Positions 33,882-40,913 of a DNA stretch of 40,913 bases are shown in pieces (positions within the stretch are counted from its first letter, which is position 1; each line of letters opens with the position of its first letter). Position numbers and translations under genes: made by a program. This stretch comes from Bacteroidales bacterium UBA5266 (GTDB lineage Bacteria; Bacteroidota; Bacteroidia; Bacteroidales; WCHB1-69): contig DHTG01000105.1 of the NCBI GenBank assembly GCA_002411545.1, positions 1-40,913 of the forward strand, read 5' to 3'. Under the pieces are notes generated by a model. That model worked only from the letters and a program-made list of their open reading frames with translations, searched no databases and had not been told where the DNA came from.

Positions 33882-33889
33882 TACTTTTG
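33882..33889 (+). promoter_or_regulatory. -7 element of the DUF5686 gene
   Basis: TACTTTTG matches TAnnTTTG, 36 nt before the ATG at 33926. The spacing fits a short leader. Confidence 0.6.
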
Positions 33890-33925
33890 CGTGGCAAAAA
33901 ATAAAATTAACTTATTCCGACAAAA

Positions 33926-36382
33926 ATGCGAAAAGTATTCAACCTAATATGTATCCTCTTATTAAACAGCTCACTCAACGCTCAACGTTACAGTTTTACC
34001 GCCTATGTATACGATGCAGAAAGCCGTCAAGCATTGGAATATGTCAACATATGGGTGCCAAGTTTACACACCGGCACGATAAGCGATAAAAACGGTAAGT
34101 TTGTATTGATGACAACACAAGTGGTTGATAGTCTATGCTTGAGTTGTATAGGTTACGAAAGTATCTTTCTTCGCATCCATGCCTATCAAAAAAATCAAAA
34201 GTTCTACTTAAAACCCAAGGCTACTGAACTTACAGAGGCCCGCATCGTGGCCAAAGAAAATCCGGCACACCGCATTATGCGCTTCGTCTATGACCATAAA
34301 AAAGATAACAATCCATACCATTACCCGTCGTATCAGGCAAAACAATATTCGAAGACGTTTTTTTCGTCGGAGGCGGTCATGGATAGTTTGATGAATGTAA
34401 ATTTTCTCGACAGTTTAGACTCCAACTCAAATCAAAAAGAAATGTACGAAGTGCTGCAATCCCAGCATTTTTTTCTACGTGAATCGGTAATAGAACTGAA
34501 TTACAAATATCCCGGTAAGAAAAACGACATCTTGCTCGCATCGAAGATATCGGGATTTTCAGACCCCATACTTCAACTCCTCACCAATCAAATGCAATCC
34601 TTCTCGTTCTACGATGATAAGTATACCCTTTTGTTTTCTACCTTTATCAATCCCCTGTCCGACAAAAACTTTTCGTATTACTTTTTTTGGATAGAAGATA
34701 CGAGCTACGTAGGAAAGGATACTTTGTTTACGATTTCCTTTAAGCCTCTGCGAAATAAAGATTTCCAAGGTCTATCTGGCAGAATGAGTATACATTCCGA
34801 CGGATGGGCGGTGGAACATGTTACCTTCTCCCCTATTTTTAATACCGACTTCATTTCGATGGTAATGGAACAACATTACTGCAAAATCGACGATACATAC
34901 TGGTTCCCGGAATATACGAAAACCAAACTTAATCTGCGTATAGAACTGAACAAGCTCCCGTTGACGAGTTATTCCATGACAAGAAATAAAGAAATAAAAA
35001 TCAATATTCCACAAAAGAGCGGACAGTTTATCAGCGATGAATTGCTGATGGATTCCCCCGAAGCCTATAAGAAAAAAAGCGATTCCATATTGGCACAATA
35101 TAGAGACGAAGCCATTACCACTAAAGAAGAACAAACCTACTATTTCTGGGATACAGTTACCAAAGACATCGACATCGACAAGTGGCTCTTTATTGCCAAG
35201 ACATTGGTATCGGGCGAGATTCCCTATAAATTCATCGACTTTAAGGTTGATAAATTCTTAGCTATCAATGGACAAGAAATTGTTCGTCTGGGACTTGGTA
35301 TAGAAACCAACGACCGTATGTCGGAATACTTTCGCATAGGAGGCTATATAGGCTTTGGCATCAAAGACCTCCGCTTGAAATGGGGCTTGAATAGCGGACT
35401 TATCCTGAATAAACGACGAAAAGTACAGCTTACGGCAGCCATCTACCACGATGTGTTCAAAGCCGGCAGCAACGTAAACGCACGGCTTATAGAATCATAT
35501 CGTTTTTCTATGGCAAAAGCCAATAATATCATACTGGTCAGCAAAGGATTATTGCATCATTACGACTATGTGAAACATGCTGAAATAGGCTTTTCTTCCT
35601 TTTTGAATCGCTGGTTAGCCGGCAAAATCGAATTTTCCTATACGAATCACCATGCCGCCTACGATTACCAATACGCCCTTCTGCCTCAGGAAGCTAATAA
35701 ACATCTGCGTTTCAATACAATCGAATTGTCACTATATCTGACTATCCCCTCACACGCTACCATCTATAGCTTTGGAAGGTTAAGATTAGCCAAGAAAACC
35801 TATCGTCCACAACTTGAATTCGTCTACAGCAGAGGTATTAAAGGCCTATTGGGAAGCGATTTTGCCTATAACTGGCTCGACCTAAAAGTATCGCAAAGCA
35901 TAGAGATTAAATCCTTAGGAGCATTTAGCTATCAACTGAAGGCAGGTTTTGTAGACAAAGACCTACCCTATTCTATGCTTTATGGCATACATGGCGCCCA
36001 TGTACTTGTTGATATTTTCGATCCTTATTCATTCGCCACCATGCGCATAGATGAATTTTTATCGGATAGATATGCCTCCTTACACATATCTCAACAGTTC
36101 CCGGCATTGTTTACATCAAAATATTCCTCCCCTAAACCACAATTGCTTTTACAGGGTGCTTGGGGAGACCTGCGTCGTCCGGAAATACATCAAGGAGAAG
36201 GTATAAATTTTCAACGCATGAACAAAGGCTATTTTGAAGGAGGAATTGCACTGCATGATTTGATTAAAAATCTATATGCAGGTGTAGGGTTCGCTGCGTT
36301 TTACCGTTTCGGACATTATATGTTCCCCGATATCATCGATAACTTCAGCTTCCGATTGACATTTACCGTTTTAGGACTGTAA
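33926..36382 (+). CDS. DUF5686 outer-membrane protein with carboxypeptidase-like regulatory domain
   Basis: 818 residues. After a signal peptide (residues 1-19, NSSLNAQ) comes a CarboxypepD_reg-like domain at about 20-105 (AYVYDAESRQALEYVNIWVP, GTISDKNGKFVL, LCLSCIGYES). The DUF5686 region follows. The C-terminal half shows alternating strands ending in FSFRLTFTVLGL, a typical outer-membrane barrel terminus. Relatives are often called TonB-like or surface carboxypeptidase-like in Bacteroidota, but no transport role is shown. It is monocistronic with a -7 element upstream. A 214-nt gap follows before the sigma factor operon. Confidence 0.9.
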   Translation: MRKVFNLICILLLNSSLNAQRYSFTAYVYDAESRQALEYVNIWVPSLHTGTISDKNGKFVLMTTQVVDSLCLSCIGYESIFLRIHAYQKNQKFYLKPKATELTEARIVAKENPAHRIMRFVYDHKKDNNPYHYPSYQAKQYSKTFFSSEAVMDSLMNVNFLDSLDSNSNQKEMYEVLQSQHFFLRESVIELNYKYPGKKNDILLASKISGFSDPILQLLTNQMQSFSFYDDKYTLLFSTFINPLSDKNFSYYFFWIEDTSYVGKDTLFTISFKPLRNKDFQGLSGRMSIHSDGWAVEHVTFSPIFNTDFISMVMEQHYCKIDDTYWFPEYTKTKLNLRIELNKLPLTSYSMTRNKEIKINIPQKSGQFISDELLMDSPEAYKKKSDSILAQYRDEAITTKEEQTYYFWDTVTKDIDIDKWLFIAKTLVSGEIPYKFIDFKVDKFLAINGQEIVRLGLGIETNDRMSEYFRIGGYIGFGIKDLRLKWGLNSGLILNKRRKVQLTAAIYHDVFKAGSNVNARLIESYRFSMAKANNIILVSKGLLHHYDYVKHAEIGFSSFLNRWLAGKIEFSYTNHHAAYDYQYALLPQEANKHLRFNTIELSLYLTIPSHATIYSFGRLRLAKKTYRPQLEFVYSRGIKGLLGSDFAYNWLDLKVSQSIEIKSLGAFSYQLKAGFVDKDLPYSMLYGIHGAHVLVDIFDPYSFATMRIDEFLSDRYASLHISQQFPALFTSKYSSPKPQLLLQGAWGDLRRPEIHQGEGINFQRMNKGYFEGGIALHDLIKNLYAGVGFAAFYRFGHYMFPDIIDNFSFRLTFTVLGL

Positions 36383-36596
36383 ACCGATACTTATAATTGT
36401 ATATGTATTCAAAACTTTATGTATGTTATTCACATTTCATATGGAATTATACTAAAACTATCAGCAAACACTTGCATCGAGGAATTAAGTCCTCATTTAT
36501 TAAAACATATTATTATGACTATCAGAGTCTTCGAATGAATTCAAAAAAAAGTAGTAGATTTCATGTTATAAATAATCTTAGTTATCGTTTGTATCA

Positions 36597-37097
36597 ATGA
36601 TGAACAGGGAAGAGTTTCAAAAAAGGTCGCTCGCCATTCGGCCACAATTGGTCCAGAAAGCGAAGCAATGGACCGAACAAGAAGAGGAGGCTGAAGATTT
36701 AGTACAGGAGGTACTTCTAAAGTTGTGGATTAGCCGTACTCAATGGGAGCAGCACCCCAATTTTGAAGCCTTAGCCTTTAAAGTATTAAAAAATAAAAAC
36801 ATTGATAGATTCAGAAGTAAAAAACATGATGTTGCCCGAATGGATGAATGTGAAATTGTTAGTGTCGGTAAGGATCCACTCGAACAAATAGAAGCCAACG
36901 ATAACACGAAATTATTAATCCAAATCATCGACCAACTACCCGACTTGCAACGCATGATTATCCGATTAAAAGACATAGAAGGCTACGAAATCAACGACAT
37001 TGCAACCCTAACACATGCTTCGCCCGACGCCATACGCATGAATTTGAGCAGAGCACGTAAAAAAGTCAAGGAATTATTCATTAAAAACAACACCTAA
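36597..37097 (+). CDS. ECF-type RNA polymerase sigma factor
   Basis: 166 residues. Region 2 has QWTEQEEEAEDLVQEVLLKLW and then ALAFKVLKNKNIDRFRS (about residues 24-78). Region 4 has DQLPDLQRMIIRLKDIEGYE followed by INDIATLTHASPDAIRMNLSRARKKV (about 114-160), with a recognisable helix-turn-helix. There are two adjacent ATGs at 36597 and 36600. Two nt separate its stop from the next gene. The putative anti-sigma downstream suggests control by membrane-derived stress. No autoregulatory promoter was identified. The small ORF just upstream (36397-36600) has no support and is not annotated. Confidence 0.93.
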   Translation: MMNREEFQKRSLAIRPQLVQKAKQWTEQEEEAEDLVQEVLLKLWISRTQWEQHPNFEALAFKVLKNKNIDRFRSKKHDVARMDECEIVSVGKDPLEQIEANDNTKLLIQIIDQLPDLQRMIIRLKDIEGYEINDIATLTHASPDAIRMNLSRARKKVKELFIKNNT

Positions 37098-37099
37098 AT

Positions 37100-37585
37100 A
37101 TGCAAGGAAAAGACACGGAATATATACAACAGCTTATCGATGACTATTTCGAAGGGAAAACCGGCAGAGAAGAAGACAAAATATTGTTTGCTTATTTCTC
37201 ACAAAGAGAAATAGATCCTTGCTTCCAACAATACCAAGCTTTGTTTGCCAGCTTTCATCAATTATCATTGCAGGTTCAAGCATCGAAAAAGCAGGCATAT
37301 GTGCCACATCAACCCACAACCTACAGCAAGCTTTCAAACAAATCAAACAGAAGACAATGGATTCGCATCAGCTCCATCGCAGCATCCGTAATGCTCCTCG
37401 CAACAATTAGCTTTCTCCTTAATAAACACGTGCAAAACGTGGATTATGTAATGATCGACGGAATCAAATACACCGATGCACTTAGCATCGAAACCGCCGT
37501 AAACAACAGTTTGGCAAATGTTAAAATTGAAACACAAGACATCTTCTCCTCCCTCGATGTGTTGGAGTTAGATTCATTAAAATAA
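37100..37585 (+). CDS. Putative anti-sigma factor, single-pass membrane protein
   Basis: 161 residues. The N-terminal cytoplasmic part starts with YIQQLIDDYFEGKTGREEDK and LFAYFSQREIDPCF, resembling short Bacteroidota anti-sigma-like proteins. One membrane segment lies at about residues 88-106 (IRISSIAASVMLLATISFLL). The periplasmic tail of about 55 residues has no recognised domain. It begins 2 nt after the ECF sigma gene and ends 6 nt before the next gene. Cognate anti-sigma function is inferred from position and topology. Confidence 0.65.
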   Translation: MQGKDTEYIQQLIDDYFEGKTGREEDKILFAYFSQREIDPCFQQYQALFASFHQLSLQVQASKKQAYVPHQPTTYSKLSNKSNRRQWIRISSIAASVMLLATISFLLNKHVQNVDYVMIDGIKYTDALSIETAVNNSLANVKIETQDIFSSLDVLELDSLK

Positions 37586-37591
37586 ATAGAT

Positions 37592-38047
37592 ATGAAAACT
37601 AAAAACATATATTTTGCTAGCATCCTTATGCTACTTTTACTAATACCTCGTGCTTTTAGTGCTAGTTTACAAGCAAACACTCCTCGTCCTTCTATATTTA
37701 AAATATTTGAAAAATACGGCAATCAAAAAGGAGTTACTATGCTTGAAGTGTCAAGTGAAATTATTAAAAGCTATAATATCAAACACTTTAAGAGTATCGT
37801 ATTTGATGACGGCCGATATGCCCTTGCTGACATACGGAAATGTATAGAAAAAGATAAAATCGGCGCTAAAAAGATGAAAGAACTCATACAAAACGGTGAA
37901 ATTGTGAGTGCTTACTATCGCCTCCAAACGGAAAATGAAAGCATGAACCGTTACTTGATTTTTAAAGTAAGCAAACAGTATAAAACCACTTTGATATATA
38001 TAGAAGGAGCCTTAAGCCCAGATGAACTCGTTGAACTATTGAAATAA
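37592..38047 (+). CDS. DUF6108-like secreted protein
   Basis: 151 residues with a signal peptide (residues 1-24, AFSASLQ). The core IFEKYGNQKGVTMLEVSSEI, then SIVFDDGRYALADIRKCIEKD and TLIYIEGALSPDELVELL resembles a Bacteroidales family I remember as DUF6108, which sits in the same sigma-factor gene set. The closely similar DUF4252 family is an alternative. The signal sequence points to the periplasm. Function unknown; it follows the anti-sigma by 6 nt. Confidence 0.6.
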   Translation: MKTKNIYFASILMLLLLIPRAFSASLQANTPRPSIFKIFEKYGNQKGVTMLEVSSEIIKSYNIKHFKSIVFDDGRYALADIRKCIEKDKIGAKKMKELIQNGEIVSAYYRLQTENESMNRYLIFKVSKQYKTTLIYIEGALSPDELVELLK

Positions 38048-38074
38048 TGTATTAAACACAAAAAAATATATAAC

Positions 38075-38956
38075 ATGAAGAAATTAAGCATATTCACAAG
38101 TCTTTTATTGACCATTTTCATCGCGTCCGCACAAAACGATACCGTTATTTATTTCGGCAGCAGCAAAGTATATTTATCAGTAGACAGCGGTCAAACCAAA
38201 GTTAGGGTTACCAACGCTAATACCGATTCAGCCGAATTCATGCTTTTTGAAGGCATTTATGACGATTCTACTTCCAAAGAAACCATTGCTTCTTTTGGGT
38301 TTTCTAAACTGATTAAATCAAAGAGAAGTTCTTATATTAGGCCGCATAGCAATAACTTATTCTTAGGATTTTCAAGTTTGGCCGACCGTAACCTAAACAT
38401 TGCCGACGCTGAGAATGCCATGCTAAAATATAATTCCTTTGAATGGGGCTGGACAGCCTTTACCTTTGAGCTTACTCCTCCAAAAACCAAACAAAAAGGA
38501 ATACTATTTCATGCAGGCCTGGGCATACGTATGCATCAATACAATGCCGAAAACAATACAGCTTTTCGTTTAGTCAACCATTACACAACACAAGTAGCCG
38601 CACCGGATGATATTGTTTATTCTACCAGCAAATTGACCAATTGGTATGTACACTTACCGGCCTTGATAGAATGGCAAATTCCTGTCCAACATACTAACTT
38701 TTTCATCCAAGGCGGATTAGAATGCGGTATTAAATTATCCGCTAAATCAAAAATAATGTATTATGTTGATAACAAAAAAACAAAAGAAAAAATAGGATCC
38801 GATTTAAATGTCAATCCACTTACCTTGGATGTCAAATTAGCATTTGGTTTTGGCAGCTATGGGCTTTATGCTCGCTATGGACTGTTACGCGAATTTCGCA
38901 AAGGAAGAGGCCCTGAAGTATATCCGGTTGCTGTCGGTATAGTAGTAGTCCTTTAA
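38075..38956 (+). CDS. Outer-membrane beta-barrel protein
   Basis: 293 residues with a signal peptide (MKKLSIFTSLLLTIFIASAQ). A beta-rich N-terminal part (VIYFGSSKVYLSVDSGQTKVR) resembles a small periplasmic fold. The C-terminal part shows alternating strands (GILFHAGLGIRMHQYNA, LKTLDVKLAFGFGSYGLYAR-type blocks) and ends in VAVGIVVVL. It closes the ECF operon, 27 nt after the DUF6108-like gene. This suggests an envelope protein controlled by or signalling to the sigma factor. No family was recognised. Confidence 0.7.
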   Translation: MKKLSIFTSLLLTIFIASAQNDTVIYFGSSKVYLSVDSGQTKVRVTNANTDSAEFMLFEGIYDDSTSKETIASFGFSKLIKSKRSSYIRPHSNNLFLGFSSLADRNLNIADAENAMLKYNSFEWGWTAFTFELTPPKTKQKGILFHAGLGIRMHQYNAENNTAFRLVNHYTTQVAAPDDIVYSTSKLTNWYVHLPALIEWQIPVQHTNFFIQGGLECGIKLSAKSKIMYYVDNKKTKEKIGSDLNVNPLTLDVKLAFGFGSYGLYARYGLLREFRKGRGPEVYPVAVGIVVVL

Positions 38957-38968
38957 TATTAAACACAA

Positions 38969-39000
38969 CCGTAGAGACGTAGCATGCTACGTCTCTACGG
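38969..39000. repeat. Perfect 32-nt palindrome between convergent genes
   Basis: CCGTAGAGACGTAGCA is followed at once by its exact reverse complement TGCTACGTCTCTACGG, with no loop. It lies 12 nt after the plus-strand gene stop and 34 nt before the minus-strand gene end. It is a candidate bidirectional terminator or a REP/MITE-like element. Very similar 'GTAGAGACGT...' palindromes are known to be dispersed in several bacterial genomes. Confidence 0.9.
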
Positions 39001-39007
39001 TATATTG

Positions 39008-39031
39008 ACAATAATAAATGATTATTATTGT
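39008..39031. terminator. Second inverted repeat ahead of the converging gene
   Basis: ACAATAATAA and TTATTATTGT are exact 10-bp arms around ATGA. The hairpin is AT-rich and lies directly before the 3' end of the minus-strand gene at 39034. With the neighbouring 32-nt palindrome it may terminate transcription from either side. Confidence 0.5.
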
Positions 39032-39033
39032 AT

Positions 39034-39909
39034 TTAGAAATAGACACTCAAATTAAAGAATCCGGTTGGCTGAACATCAAAACCTGTATGTACGGGTGTT
39101 AATTTACGTTCGGCCACATAGACTTGATCTAATTTCCATGTTTCGCCAATGCCCACTTCTTCTGTGGTGTAGGTTCCAAAAATAAAGAGATCAAATTCGG
39201 CACCTATCGATATATTTTTGCTTATAAACAAATCGGCTCCTGTAAAGATTGCTCCCCCATAATTAATGCGATTACCTCCTTTAACTTGTAACATTCGAAC
39301 CGGAGCATTCACGATTTGATCCATCCAAAAATCATAGGAAGTCGGCATTTGGTTGGTAGCACTTATTTTATTCCCATAGGTATAATACTCTTTATGGAAA
39401 TTATAAGAAGCAAAGATTTCAGCACCTGCATAGCCTTGCATACGCCATAAGGAACGTCGGTATTCATAGCCTATTCCCAACTCTAATTGGGTGTTGCGTT
39501 CTTTCATCTCATCCACGACCAAAGCTTCGGTAAGCCAATTGTCGGCCAATGGATTGTTTAGATTAGCCACATCATCTCTTATAAATTCACGACGAGTAAC
39601 ATTATGTATACCAATACCAAAGCGTAACCTAAGTGCTGTATTATCGCTAAGAAAATATTTGCCGAACAAGGTTGGATTAAACATAATGGATTGTTGTGAA
39701 GAAGTAACCATATTATAATCCGGATAGTTAAATGTACCATGGGAACTATTGCTATTGCCGATGAAACGAATCATATTGGCTAAATCCAAACCCAATGAGA
39801 GGGTACCCTTTTTAGGTAAGATATCTGAAAAATCTTTTTTCGTTTCTTGTGCTTGAGAAGTATATAAAACCGCAAACACACATAAACTTGCTATTATTAA
39901 CTTTTTCAT
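39034..39909 (-). CDS. BT1926-like outer-membrane beta-barrel protein
   Basis: 291 residues with a signal peptide (residues 1-20, LYTSQAQ). It has the pattern KKGTLSLGLDLANMIRFIGN, then FNPTLFGKYFLSDNTALRLRFGIGI, typical of the Bacteroidota barrel family I recall as BT1926. The C-terminus is GFFNLSVYF, with a terminal aromatic. Loops rich in Asn, Tyr and Asp are expected at the surface. It follows a lipoprotein gene by 22 nt and shares its promoter. Function unknown. Confidence 0.75.
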   Translation of the reverse strand: MKKLIIASLCVFAVLYTSQAQETKKDFSDILPKKGTLSLGLDLANMIRFIGNSNSSHGTFNYPDYNMVTSSQQSIMFNPTLFGKYFLSDNTALRLRFGIGIHNVTRREFIRDDVANLNNPLADNWLTEALVVDEMKERNTQLELGIGYEYRRSLWRMQGYAGAEIFASYNFHKEYYTYGNKISATNQMPTSYDFWMDQIVNAPVRMLQVKGGNRINYGGAIFTGADLFISKNISIGAEFDLFIFGTYTTEEVGIGETWKLDQVYVAERKLTPVHTGFDVQPTGFFNLSVYF

Positions 39910-39931
39910 ATTTTGTAGATTTAAAAGTTAA

Positions 39932-40861
39932 TTACTCTTTTTCATATATCATTACATCTTGCTGATAGCTATACTCTTGATTGGTGTAATCGGTAAAATA
40001 CAATGTTTCATACACATTCAAATCATATTTATAAACATATGTTTTACCAAGTATTCTATCTTCGTAATCCCATATTTCGCTACCATAAATTTCAATTTCA
40101 GCATAACCGTTTTTAACCATGGGTACATCCAGTTCGAATTGACCGGCATTTGAAACCGTGAGGGTTTTATTTTGGATAAATTCTCTACCGAATTCATCGT
40201 AAGCATAAATAACAAGTGTTAATACCGTACCTTTAGGCACGTTGCTATAGATTAAGGTGTCGCGTGTTATGGTGTCGGTACCAATAATTTGAGTATAGTT
40301 TTTATGTTCACTCAAATACCTTAGCGTACCTCCAAATTTAATTTTAGTAGTTGGATTAAATGTATTTCCGTTAGGATCACCGGCTACATCGTTGTAGGTA
40401 TCGCTTATTTTTTGTGTTGCCGAAGCAGAACCTGCACCAAGGCCTCCAATATATTTAATGGGTAGATTAAATTGTCTCCATTCTTTTAGGGTATCTTCAG
40501 AAATGGCGTACAACACATGATAAGTAAATGATTCAAAAGAAACAGTTGCATTTACACCGGAAGAAACCACCGGTACATTGATAGAAAAACTTCCTTTTTT
40601 GTCGATTTTTGTTGTCAACACATAATTTCCTCCTGAAACATTGTTAGGATCATAATCAGCATAGGGAATTGAAACCATCACTTGTGTGCCTTCGGGTACA
40701 AATTCCATAACGGCATTTGTTTGGTCTAAGTCGGCATATAAGGTACCGCTAATACTGACTGTAGGTAGGGTCGCTAAATCCAAAGGTTCTGATACTTCGT
40801 ATTTTTTACAAGAAGTAAAAACAATGGATAACATCGCTGCATAAAAAATCTTTCTGTACAT
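39932..40861 (-). CDS. Hypothetical lipoprotein with beta-sandwich-like repeats
   Basis: 309 residues. The signal ends in FTSCKKYEV with the lipobox Cys at residue 18. The mature part has two similar beta-rich blocks: VSISGTLYADLDQTN to VPVVSSGVNATVSF, and FGGTLRYLSE to VPMVKNGYAEIEIYG. Each block holds a 'GTxVxVxIYAYD' strand and a 'GxFxxxVPxV' strand, so the domains are probably duplicated. It is cotranscribed with the BT1926-like barrel gene, suggesting a surface pair. Its promoter lies at the window edge. Not recognised by name. Confidence 0.7.
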   Translation of the reverse strand: MYRKIFYAAMLSIVFTSCKKYEVSEPLDLATLPTVSISGTLYADLDQTNAVMEFVPEGTQVMVSIPYADYDPNNVSGGNYVLTTKIDKKGSFSINVPVVSSGVNATVSFESFTYHVLYAISEDTLKEWRQFNLPIKYIGGLGAGSASATQKISDTYNDVAGDPNGNTFNPTTKIKFGGTLRYLSEHKNYTQIIGTDTITRDTLIYSNVPKGTVLTLVIYAYDEFGREFIQNKTLTVSNAGQFELDVPMVKNGYAEIEIYGSEIWDYEDRILGKTYVYKYDLNVYETLYFTDYTNQEYSYQQDVMIYEKE

Positions 40862-40905
40862 TGTTGTAATTTTAAATTAATATTTATTTTAATTATAAGA
40901 TGTTG

Positions 40906-40913
40906 CAAAAATA
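40906..40913 (-). promoter_or_regulatory. -7 element of the lipoprotein/barrel pair
   Basis: The minus strand reads TATTTTTG at the last bases of the window, 45 nt before the start codon at 40861. The -33 box would lie outside the window. Confidence 0.55.

Noticed and set aside
36397..36600. Short plus-strand ORF of 67 codons before the ECF sigma gene
   Set aside because: Atypical composition, no recognised motif, and it lies in an AT-rich gap directly abutting the sigma gene start; treated as a chance ORF.
1..40913. CRISPR array or prophage
   Set aside because: No regularly spaced direct repeats, integrase, capsid, terminase or tail genes were seen.

Overview
The window reads as chromosomal DNA of an AT-rich Bacteroidota, most likely of the order Bacteroidales. 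Supporting signs are a type IX secretion protein (PorQ), a UpxY-type capsule antiterminator, families that are largely Bacteroidota-specific (DUF4290, DUF5686, HU-HIG, DUF6108-like, PepSY-like, BT1926-like barrels), a Porphyromonas-type dipeptidyl peptidase 5, and many upstream regions carrying the Bacteroidota -7 promoter element TAnnTTTG instead of -35/-10 boxes. Genus cannot be fixed from the sequence alone.

Layout. 1-2540: decayed IS3-family transposase start fused in frame to dgkA, then a DUF1361 membrane protein and a lipoprotein. 2540-7150: tRNA-Arg(CCT)-ftsY-ispH rightward; a HAD phosphatase, tRNA-Arg(CCG), an outer-membrane barrel and rlmB leftward. 7368-10225: leftward run of carboxynorspermidine/saccharopine dehydrogenase, porQ and a small membrane protein. 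10443-12111: DUF4290-trxB rightward. 12189-27832: a long leftward, tightly packed surface-polysaccharide cluster. It reads upxY, wzx, wzy, glycosyltransferase, a fused CDP-ribitol synthase (cytidylyltransferase + SDR), a TagF-like polyol-phosphate transferase, an acyltransferase, a second glycosyltransferase, a FemAB/GNAT-like protein, a PglC-like phosphoglycosyl transferase and a DegT aminotransferase. It ends with dpp5 and an AddB-like nuclease. 28114-29807: orphan sigma-54-type response regulator and a Nudix hydrolase. 29804-33540: PepSY-repeat protein, phoH and an HU-like protein leftward. 33926-36382: DUF5686 outer-membrane protein. 36597-38956: ECF sigma factor, probable anti-sigma, DUF6108-like protein and a barrel protein. 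39034-40861: leftward barrel/lipoprotein pair.

How the genes may work together. The cluster looks Wzx/Wzy-dependent. PglC-like transferase would start the lipid-linked unit, the glycosyltransferases extend it, and the fused CDP-ribitol enzyme with the TagF-like transferase would add a ribitol- or glycerol-phosphate. That is a teichoic-acid-like decoration in a Gram-negative, known from Haemophilus capsules. UpxY would antiterminate the long transcript from a promoter region with stacked palindromes and an 11-bp phased repeat.

Most unusual non-coding structures: a cluster of five TTATGACG/CGTCATAA sites arranged as a nested dyad between phoH and the HU-like gene (32900-33051), a perfect 32-nt palindrome between convergent genes (38969-39000), and the transposase-dgkA fusion. 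I see no CRISPR array, rRNA, intact IS or prophage.
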